DNA of 17,124 nt, taken from positions 1-17,124 of the forward strand of contig JBJXGP010000325.1 in assembly GCA_046160425.1 (NCBI GenBank), read 5' to 3'. Below the pieces are notes generated by a model. It worked only from the letters and a program-made list of their open reading frames with translations. It did no database searches and had not been told where the DNA came from. The number at the start of each line of letters is the position of its first letter. Positions within the stretch are counted from its first letter, which is position 1. Origin of the DNA: JAQCEJ01 sp046160425. GTDB lineage: Bacteria; Planctomycetota; Planctomycetia; Planctomycetales; Planctomycetaceae. The position numbers and the translations under genes are program-made. Below, in pieces: positions 1 to 5,735 of this stretch.

Positions 1-1091
1 CCGTGAAGTTTGTCGGTCTTCCCTCCCATCGTGAGCTTCATGCGGGAACCGGCACCGGCGGCTTCGGCCTGTTTGACGGCAGCCGGGTCGGCGATGCAGA
101 CGATCGCCGGTCCCATTTTTCGCTTGTGCAGAGCGGAGAGCAGAATCGTCCCATCGGCGGGCGAACCGCCGCCGACGTTGTCACCCATATCGAGCAGACA
201 GACGGGCGATTTGAGGTCGAGACTTTTGTCGAGGGCATCATCGACGGTGATCATCTTGCCGGCGAATTCTTCGCGACGCTGCCAGAGAACATCGGCGAGT
301 TCATTCGCGTATTGCCGGGCCAATGCCGGATTATTGTCGGTGACGACGAGCACCGACGAACCCATTTCCGCAACGTCCGCATAGGGAAAACCGAGAACGA
401 TCGACGCCGACAGGACGCCGGGCCGTTGCCGGATTTCCTCGGCGAGTTGATACAGCGTTCGACAGGGGAGTTCCGACGTATTCTGCGCTTCAATGTTGAT
501 CGCCAGCGGAGGATACGCCGCCGCCTGGGTGGGGACGATTTCTTTCCGCAACATGCGAATCATCAACCGGGCCGCCTCCTGACCCCGTTCGAACTGGTCA
601 ATGTGCGGATTGGTGCGGTACGTGGTGAGCGCATCGGTCGAATCGACCATCATCGGCGAAAGATTGGCATGCGGATCGATCGTCCCGACGATCGGCAGTT
701 CGTAACCGACTTGAAAGCGGAGATGCTGCAACCAGCTTCCGTCGGCATCGGGATGCTCCTCGCTGACCGTGGCGCCGTGCGGAGCGACGAGAATGCCGTC
801 GACGTGTTCGGTTTGATCCAACGCCAGATCGAGCCGACGGATCAATTCCGCGTAGGCTTCGGCCGTGATGGTGCCGAATGGCAGCGCGCGGGCGGCGAAG
901 ATCGGGACGGCGGTCACTCCGGCTTCATCGAGCGCCGCGAAAAATCCTCCGACTTCATGTTTGGTCCCCCCCATGCGCTCGCGAATCGCTTCCCCGGTCA
1001 GCAGCAAATCCTGCTCGAATTCGCGGATCGTCGTCGGTTCGGAGATAAACGTATTCGATTCATGCAGCAAGGCGATAATGCCGACACGCAT
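1..1091 (-). CDS. M81 family metallopeptidase (MlrC-like), partial, C-terminus cut by window edge
   Basis: The minus strand reads open from an ATG at 1091 to the window edge, giving 363 residues without a stop. MlrC-type proteins are usually near 490 residues, so the C-terminal end lies outside. The family signatures are present in order: HESNTF at residues 10-15, a PHGATVSEEHPDADG stretch near 104-118, the metal-site motif DPHAN at 139-143, NPHID at 161-165, and DMGDNVGGG at 301-309, which starts the MlrC C-terminal domain. AGGA lies 6 bases before the ATG. MlrC of sphingomonads is a zinc peptidase that degrades linearised microcystin; relatives in other bacteria have unknown substrates, so a role in toxin breakdown should not be assumed. 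There is no signal peptide, so it is probably cytoplasmic. It is divergent from rfbC. Confidence 0.9.
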   Translation of the reverse strand, partial: MRVGIIALLHESNTFISEPTTIREFEQDLLLTGEAIRERMGGTKHEVGGFFAALDEAGVTAVPIFAARALPFGTITAEAYAELIRRLDLALDQTEHVDGILVAPHGATVSEEHPDADGSWLQHLRFQVGYELPIVGTIDPHANLSPMMVDSTDALTTYRTNPHIDQFERGQEAARLMIRMLRKEIVPTQAAAYPPLAINIEAQNTSELPCRTLYQLAEEIRQRPGVLSASIVLGFPYADVAEMGSSVLVVTDNNPALARQYANELADVLWQRREEFAGKMITVDDALDKSLDLKSPVCLLDMGDNVGGGSPADGTILLSALHKRKMGPAIVCIADPAAVKQAEAAGAGSRMKLTMGGKTDKLH

Positions 1092-1168
1092 GGTGTTTCC
1101 TGCTTTCTGGGAGGTTATTCAGATGTAAGTGCCAGACATACTCGTGACTGGAAATTTCGGAATTATTT

Positions 1169-1445
1169 CTCACAAAGGCACGAAGTCACGAAGAAGATTA
1201 AGTGACCCTAACACAACCGGTTGTGCCTGTCAAAAAGGCCTCAACGTTTTCAGAAAATTACGCAGTGCAGAGGTTGTGTTAGAGTTATTAAGACAAAAGG
1301 TTTTGGATGTCTATGAGACGCAGAGTATTTGCACGATAACCGCGACGCTAACCGGCTTGTGAAACCAGAATCAGTTATTTGTTTTTTCCTTTGTGCCTTC
1401 GTGTCTTCGTGAGAGACCGGTTTTTGCTGAAAAACGGGCCAACAT
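1169..1445. repeat. Inverted CACRAAGN octamer-array element, copy 1
   Basis: Three tandem octamers, CACAAAGG, CACGAAGT and CACGAAGA, occupy 1171-1194. Three octamers in the opposite orientation (CCTTTGTG, CCTTCGTG, TCTTCGTG) occupy 1388-1411. Each array is bounded by CTCAC or its complement, so the two ends form an imperfect terminal inverted repeat of about 27 bases. The right array continues into GAGAGAC, a T5 run and GCCAACAT (ending at 1445). The interior also holds an 11-base inverted repeat (1208-1218 with 1272-1282) and a 14-base palindrome at 1212-1225. There is no coding potential inside. It fills most of the 491-base gap between the divergent metallopeptidase and rfbC genes; the rest of that gap (1446-1582) shows nothing beyond the rfbC ribosome binding site. 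Confidence 0.75.
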
Positions 1446-1582
1446 GCATCCCCTGTGAACAATTACGCGAATGACTTTGACCATTTCCATCCTGTACCTG
1501 CCGATTCTCTTGCAGTATGCTCTCGCAATCAAGAGAGTGAGTCGGAAATTCGCTCCGCGGGATGAGGAGAGGGAAACGGAAT

Positions 1583-2137
1583 ATGCAGGTGATTCAGACG
1601 GAACTGCCCGGGGTGCTCATCATCGAGCCGCGAGTTTTTCGCGATCCCCGCGGGTTTTTCAAAGAGACCTATCAGAAAGACCGATACCGCGCGTCGGGGA
1701 TCGATTGCGAATTCGTGCAGGACAACGTCTCAAGTTCGTGCCGGGGGACCGTGCGCGGCCTGCATTATCAACTCCGCCGGGCGCAGGCGAAGCTCGTGCA
1801 GGTTTTGCTGGGGGAAGTGTTCGACGTCGCCGTCGATCTGCGGCGGGGTTCGCCGACGTTCGGCCGCTGGGCGGGGACGTTGCTGACAGCCGAGAATCAT
1901 CGGCAGTTGTTCGTCCCTCCGGGATTCGCGCACGGCTTTTGCGTGATCAGCGCGCAGGCGGATATCTTTTATAAGTGCAGCGACTATTATTTCCCTGAGC
2001 ACGAACGGACTCTGCTCTGGAACGATCCGCAGGTGAATATCGAATGGCCATTGTCGATGGAGCCGGTCCTCTCGGATAAAGATCAGCGCGGAACGGCATT
2101 GGGAGAGATTGAGGCATATCCGCCGATGGAGAGTTAG
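1583..2137 (+). CDS. rfbC: dTDP-4-dehydrorhamnose 3,5-epimerase (RmlC)
   Basis: A 184-residue cupin enzyme that epimerises C3 and C5 of dTDP-4-keto-6-deoxy-D-glucose, the third step of dTDP-L-rhamnose synthesis in the cytoplasm. Length and motifs fit RmlC: FRDPRGFFKETY near residues 19-30, RGLHYQ with the catalytic base His61, Lys70, VPPGFAHGF with His117, the catalytic Tyr130 in IFYKCSDYY, and LSDKD near 163-167 supplying the Asp that partners the catalytic His. An earlier in-frame ATG exists at 1562, but the purine-rich GGAGAGGG (1566-1573) sits just inside that start and 9 bases before the ATG at 1583, so I chose 1583. No rmlA, rmlB or rmlD is in the window, so this gene stands alone. A hairpin plus T-run follows at 2178-2205. 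Confidence 0.95.
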   Translation: MQVIQTELPGVLIIEPRVFRDPRGFFKETYQKDRYRASGIDCEFVQDNVSSSCRGTVRGLHYQLRRAQAKLVQVLLGEVFDVAVDLRRGSPTFGRWAGTLLTAENHRQLFVPPGFAHGFCVISAQADIFYKCSDYYFPEHERTLLWNDPQVNIEWPLSMEPVLSDKDQRGTALGEIEAYPPMES

Positions 2138-2173
2138 CATCGCGTTGAAAAATGATTAATAGTCAAACTTCGT

Positions 2174-2250
2174 GTGGCACGGGTGGCTTGTCCACCCGTG
2201 TTTTTCCGATGGTTAACGATTTCACTGCTGGGCAAGCCAGCAGTGGCACC
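2174..2250. repeat. Paired REP-like palindromes (BIME-like unit)
   Basis: Two perfect 9-base-stem hairpins face each other: 2178-2200 (arms CACGGGTGG/CCACCCGTG, loop CTTGT) and 2223-2245 (arms CACTGCTGG/CCAGCAGTG, loop GCAAG). Read on the minus strand, the second has loop CTTGC, close to CTTGT of the first, and each is flanked by GTGGCAC or a near match. The stems differ at several positions but each change is compensated on the opposite arm, which is how structure-conserved REP families behave. The unit fills the gap between rfbC and pdxA. No RAYT-type transposase gene is present in the window. Confidence 0.75.
2178..2205 (+). terminator. Likely Rho-independent terminator after rfbC, formed by a REP-like hairpin
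   Basis: A perfect 9-base stem, CACGGGTGG with CCACCCGTG, encloses the loop CTTGT and is followed directly by five T residues. It starts 40 bases after the rfbC stop. The same sequence is also half of a paired palindromic repeat, so termination may be a secondary use of a mobile repeat. Confidence 0.65.
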
Positions 2251-2312
2251 CTTTTTCAACGGGCTGCCAGGCAGACGCACCACGAACCGTATATCAGGAA
2301 ACGATCGCGAAT

Positions 2313-3341
2313 ATGAATCGGCCTCGATTGGCAGTGACGATGGGAGACGTGGCTGGGATCGGCCCGGAGATCGTGGTGCGCGCCGCGACCGATCCGCGCG
2401 TGCTCGAAGTGTGCCGGCCCGTGGTCATCGGTCATCCGGAGATTCTCCGCAGGGCGATTCGACTGGTCGGCTCATCGCTCGTGGTCGACGTTCTGGAGTC
2501 TAAAGAGCAATGCAAACAGTACACTTCAACTCCCGGACGCATCCCCTGTCTCTGCCCAGGCGGCATGACCGATGACATTCTTAGTATCACGAACGGACGG
2601 AACGACCCTCGCGCCGGTGATGCGGCGTTTCGGTCGCTGATGGCGGCGATTGACGGAGCACAAAGCGGCGCATGGGAGGGGATCGTCACCGCTCCGCTCA
2701 GCAAAGCGGCGTTGCATCTCGCGGGACATTTTTATCCCGGGCATACGGAAATTCTCGCCGAGCGCTGCGGTGTCACTGACTTCGGAATGATGCTGTACAT
2801 TCCGCCGAGTACGTCGGTTCGTTCGCCTCATGGCATCGGTGTGGTGCATGTGACGCTGCACACGTCGCTCGCCAGCGTCCCCCCGATGATCACGCAATCG
2901 ATGGTGAGAGAAAAGATCGGGCTGGTCGATGCGTTCATGCGCAAGTTGGGCGTTACCTCCCCGCGCATCGCGGTGAATGCGCTCAATCCCCATGCAGGAG
3001 AATCGGGTTTATTCGGACGCGAAGAAATCGAAATCATTTCGCCGGCGGTCGAGGAGTGTCGACGACGGGGACTGCACGTGACCGGGCCGATCCCCGCGGA
3101 TACATTGTATCGGCAGGCCGTCGCGGGTCACTTCGATGCGGTGGTAGCCATGTATCACGATCAGGGACATATCCCTTTCAAGCTGATCGGTGCCGAACAC
3201 GCGGTCAACGTCACGCTCGGTCTGCCGATTGTGCGGACCAGCCCGAGTCACGGCACGGCCTTTGATATCGCGTGGCAGGGGAAAGCGAACGCCGAAGGTC
3301 TGATCGAAGCGATTCTCGTCGCGGCACAATTGGCGGAATGA
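2313..3341 (+). CDS. pdxA: 4-hydroxythreonine-4-phosphate dehydrogenase
   Basis: A 342-residue NAD-dependent, divalent-metal enzyme that oxidises 4-phosphooxy-L-threonine in the DXP-dependent route to pyridoxal 5'-phosphate. Length is typical. Visible motifs are TMGDVAGIGPEIV at residues 9-21, TAPLSKAAL at 126-134, GHTE with metal ligand His144, NALNPHAGESG with His227, PADTLY at 261-266, YHDQGH with His282, and GLPIVRTSPSHGTAFDIA at 303-320. These three His residues correspond to the metal site of E. coli PdxA. The ATG at 2313 is preceded by AGGAA at 2296-2300, a longish 12-base spacing, suggesting modest translation. No pdxJ or other vitamin B6 gene is nearby. PdxA2-type paralogues with catabolic roles exist, but without a catabolic neighbourhood the biosynthetic role is preferred. 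Confidence 0.95.
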   Translation: MNRPRLAVTMGDVAGIGPEIVVRAATDPRVLEVCRPVVIGHPEILRRAIRLVGSSLVVDVLESKEQCKQYTSTPGRIPCLCPGGMTDDILSITNGRNDPRAGDAAFRSLMAAIDGAQSGAWEGIVTAPLSKAALHLAGHFYPGHTEILAERCGVTDFGMMLYIPPSTSVRSPHGIGVVHVTLHTSLASVPPMITQSMVREKIGLVDAFMRKLGVTSPRIAVNALNPHAGESGLFGREEIEIISPAVEECRRRGLHVTGPIPADTLYRQAVAGHFDAVVAMYHDQGHIPFKLIGAEHAVNVTLGLPIVRTSPSHGTAFDIAWQGKANAEGLIEAILVAAQLAE

Positions 3342-3342
3342 T

Positions 3343-3500
3343 CTCACACAAAGTCACGAAGGCACGAAGTAAGCCAGTGAGGGTAAAAACATTTACAATA
3401 TTTTCTGAACCTCGATCATGCAGAATCTAAAACCAGTTTTCCCCTTTGTGCCTTTGTGTCTTTGTGAGAGACTCGTTTTTCAGCACAATTGTGCCAACAT
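3343..3500. repeat. Inverted CACRAAGN octamer-array element, copy 2
   Basis: This begins one base after the pdxA stop. Octamers CACAAAGT, CACGAAGG and CACGAAGT occupy 3347-3370; the opposing array CCTTTGTG, CCTTTGTG, TCTTTGTG occupies 3443-3466. The 58-base right-hand module, 3443-3500, aligns without gaps to 1388-1445 of copy 1: the first 38 bases differ at four positions, while a 12-base stretch before the shared GCCAACAT has diverged and here forms the palindrome GCACAATTGTGC at 3483-3494. The spacer between arrays is 72 bases against 193 in copy 1 and the spacers look unrelated. No gene lies in this gap. Confidence 0.75.
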
Positions 3501-3533
3501 ACGCACTCGTAAAAATGGCAAGGAGTAGTTCGC

Positions 3534-4181
3534 GTGGAGTTGAGTGCCGATACGACCATGATGTATCTGATTCGTCACGGAGCGACATCCGCGAACGAAC
3601 AGCAACCGTATATCTTGCAGGGATGCAGCGTCGATCTGTCGTTGAGTCCGACCGGGCGGGAGCAGGCGGCGGACGTCGCTCGGCTGCTCTGCGATCATCG
3701 GCTGGCGAGGGTTTACTCCAGCCGATTGCTGAGGGCGCGCGAAACAGCGACGATGATCGCCCAGCCGCATGGCTTGACGGTCGAGACGCTTGAGGGGATC
3801 GAGGAATGCGACGTCGGCGCATGGGAGAGGCTCGACTGGGAAACGATCCGCACGCGGTTTCCCGACGAGTATCAGCGTTTTCAGGATGAGCCTTACGAGA
3901 CTCCTTACTTACGCGGAGAATCGTACCGCAACGTCTTCGACCGGGCATGGCCGGTGCTGATGCGGCTGCTCGAGCAACATCGAGGGGAGACGATCGCGGT
4001 CGTCTCTCACAATGTGGTGAATCGGGTCATCGTGGCGGAATTGCTCGGGTTAGAACGCCGGAAAGCGAAAGAAATCCGCCAGGTGAACGGCGGAGTCAAC
4101 GTCGTCCGCTATCGTCAAGGACGGGCATCGCTGCTTTCGCTCAATACGCTGTTTCATTTGCGCAACTTCATTGCCGATTGA
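3534..4181 (+). CDS. Histidine phosphatase family (phosphoglycerate-mutase-like) protein
   Basis: A 215-residue member of branch 1 of the histidine phosphatase superfamily. LIRHGAT at residues 12-18 contains the phospho-accepting His15 with Arg14. SSRLLRARETA at 62-72 supplies the second Arg, Glu90/Glu91 in IEECDVGAWE fits the proton-donor region, and the second catalytic His159 lies in VVSHNVVNR. The start is a GTG at 3534, chosen because AAGGAG (3520-3525) lies 8 bases upstream; ATG codons at 3558 and 3561 have no comparable site. Substrate cannot be told from sequence: relatives include cofactor-dependent phosphoglycerate mutases, alpha-ribazole phosphatase (CobC) and broad phosphatases. 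No cobalamin genes are nearby. It is convergent with the next gene, 21 bases between stops. Confidence 0.88.
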   Translation: MELSADTTMMYLIRHGATSANEQQPYILQGCSVDLSLSPTGREQAADVARLLCDHRLARVYSSRLLRARETATMIAQPHGLTVETLEGIEECDVGAWERLDWETIRTRFPDEYQRFQDEPYETPYLRGESYRNVFDRAWPVLMRLLEQHRGETIAVVSHNVVNRVIVAELLGLERRKAKEIRQVNGGVNVVRYRQGRASLLSLNTLFHLRNFIAD

Positions 4182-4202
4182 AGCCGGTGCGAACGGTCGT
4201 TT

Positions 4203-4556
4203 TCAATATCCCTGGTTGCGGACGCATTTGCGGGCGAGATACAGCAGCCGCTCTAACGTGTCGCGATCCTGAAACATCAGCCGTGCGATTTTGTCATCGG
4301 TGAGCAGAGGCAACTCGGTGCTCTTGATCGCGTCGATCAAGTCGGCACAAGTCATTTCGGAGATGACCTCCTGCGTCAGCGAAGCGATTTGATCCTTCGT
4401 GTAGACCAACCCGCGGTCGTTCATGGCGTTATCGGTCATGAACGTGTCGGAGGTGCAGCAGACGGTCTCCGATTCGGCACGCGTGTTGACGTTGATGTCG
4501 TCGAGGATGGCGTGATCCTGAGAGTTGTCGAATTTTGGATTCATGAGCGTCACCAT
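4203..4556 (-). CDS. Small protein of unknown function (117 aa)
   Basis: I do not recognise a family. The reading frame is supported by a very strong Shine-Dalgarno, AAGGAGGA, 6 bases before the ATG at 4556. A second ATG four codons in is possible but less well placed. The protein is polar and acidic in its first half, has no signal peptide or membrane segment, and carries an adjacent cysteine pair in ETVCCTSDTF (near residue 33). The second half looks helical and is rich in Leu, Asp and Arg (DLIDAIKS, RDTLERLLYLARKCV). It lies 117 bases downstream of the BON-domain gene on the same strand, so the two may be co-transcribed. No function is assigned. Confidence 0.7.
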   Translation of the reverse strand: MVTLMNPKFDNSQDHAILDDINVNTRAESETVCCTSDTFMTDNAMNDRGLVYTKDQIASLTQEVISEMTCADLIDAIKSTELPLLTDDKIARLMFQDRDTLERLLYLARKCVRNQGY

Positions 4557-4673
4557 TCCAGATCCTCCTTGATGCGAGTTGGTTCATTCCATTGAAGTAC
4601 AAAATCAGTTTAATCCGCCGGGGAAGCATTTCGCCGACGGAGCCGAATTCCCGATGGGGATATTTCCATTATT

Positions 4674-5093
4674 TCACTGTCTGGATGAGTTGACCGTCTG
4701 AACGAGAATGTCGTTGTCGATTTGAGTGATGCCATCAATCGCCCGGATCAGCGAATGAGCCATCTGCTTATGGTAATAGCTATCGAGACGTCCTCGAAGC
4801 TGAACCTTGCCGTTACGAACGCCGACCTTCAGATTTCGAAAGCGCCCGAAGCCGGATTCATGCCATTTTTCCCGAATGGCCTGCTCGATGAGCGCGTCGC
4901 ATTCGGACTGGCATTCGGCGTCGTTTTGCCGTTCAAAATTCATTGCGAAGATCATGGGATTGTTGTCGATTTCCCGTTGGTATTCCCGATGAATGGATGG
5001 TTCCGAGCGTTCCCTGACGAGCCGGGATTCGGGCACTGCGTTCATATGATGAGATTGAATGACTGTCTTCATGGGTGAAATGCGACGTGTCAT
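4674..5093 (-). CDS. BON domain-containing protein
   Basis: A 139-residue protein with one BON domain at about residues 65-135: a helix (LIEQAIREKW), a strand pair (LKVGVRNGKVQLRGRL) carrying the typical G-x-V-x-L-x-G pattern, then a helix and strand ending GITQIDNDILV. BON domains occur in OsmY, secretins and other envelope or stress proteins and are thought to bind lipid surfaces. This copy has no signal peptide; the first 60 residues are polar, rich in Arg, Glu and His, and unrecognised. AGGAGG lies 8 bases before the ATG at 5093, supporting that start over an internal ATG at 5072. The unknown small gene follows downstream. Confidence 0.82.
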   Translation of the reverse strand: MTRRISPMKTVIQSHHMNAVPESRLVRERSEPSIHREYQREIDNNPMIFAMNFERQNDAECQSECDALIEQAIREKWHESGFGRFRNLKVGVRNGKVQLRGRLDSYYHKQMAHSLIRAIDGITQIDNDILVQTVNSSRQ

Positions 5094-5735
5094 TATACTG
5101 GCCTCCTGCTGGATATTTACGATGAACCTTATTCACCCGCGATCGCCAGACATGAAGAGCCTGGAACCATTTCCATGCCGATCATGACGTTGATAGCAAA
5201 AAGTCTCGACGGAATCGCCGAACGATTTTTCCTGGGGGTGGGTCACCAGCAAGTCAGCTTCATTGCTGAAAATTGGGTCGCGATTTCCCTTCCGTGGATC
5301 GTGAGGCAGACATTGCACTCACTGAATTCAGTACATGCGATGGGAGTCACAGCCTAGATATGGTCGCCATCGTGGTGCGATCAACACGCAATCATGCGCA
5401 TCAAGCAAACGGATCCCACAAATCTTTTGTGAGAGCGGCATTGTACTTTGCAAGCCTACTTCAGCGGCCCGCGCGTGCATTCTATGCAACAACCCAAGTG
5501 TCTGTCAAAGAGATTTGGTCGCGATTCATAGAGAATCTAAAAAAATGGCGGCCGCCATTATGTTCAATGCGTTCCGATCTCATTTATTGAATTGGACTTG
5601 CAACAAAATGTCACGCCGAGCTAGTATTCTGCCCCGTAACGACGGTTGCATGACTGCGATCGAAACATGGATGTGCTCGTGTGCATGAGGCACGCATCGA
5701 TTGCTTGGGATACCACTTTATCAGAAAGACCTGAA
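5094..5735. other. Long gap without a convincing gene, upstream of shc
   Basis: This 640-base stretch separates the BON gene from the cyclase. It is visibly more A+T-rich than the flanking genes, particularly from 5340 to 5640. ORFs of 60-105 codons exist on both strands but lack ribosome binding sites and recognisable motifs. Features seen: a perfect 16-base palindrome at 5544-5559 and a weak promoter-like pair (TTGCAA at 5598-5603, 18-base spacer, TAGTAT at 5622-5627). It may also hold decayed coding sequence or an unrecognised RNA; I cannot show either. Confidence 0.5.
5544..5559. promoter_or_regulatory. 16-base perfect palindrome upstream of shc (possible operator)
   Basis: AATGGCGGCCGCCATT is a perfect palindrome centred between 5551 and 5552, about 185 bases before the chosen shc start and about 60 bases before the weak promoter-like pair. 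A dimeric repressor could bind it, but the GC-rich core could equally arise by chance. Only the symmetry itself is observed. Confidence 0.25.

Noticed and set aside
3..1205. 400-codon plus-strand ORF
   Set aside because: It lies antisense to the M81 metallopeptidase, whose frame carries all family motifs; the plus-strand product is Arg/Asp/Gly-rich without recognisable domains and runs into the octamer repeat.
1212..1225. 14-base palindrome CACAACCGGTTGTG as an operator
   Set aside because: It lies inside the spacer of the octamer-array element and is far from either flanking start, so it is treated as part of that element.
1506..1536. 7-base stem (TCTCTTG/CAAGAGA) upstream of rfbC as a riboswitch or attenuator
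   Set aside because: The stem is short and A+T-containing, no T-run or known aptamer core follows, and chance is a sufficient explanation.
1171..3466. Possible CRISPR-like arrays
   Set aside because: The units are 8 bases and directly adjacent without unique spacers; there are no cas genes.
5273..5590. 105-codon plus-strand ORF in the gap before shc
   Set aside because: TTG start, no ribosome site, no motif and an A+T-rich composition unlike the coding regions.
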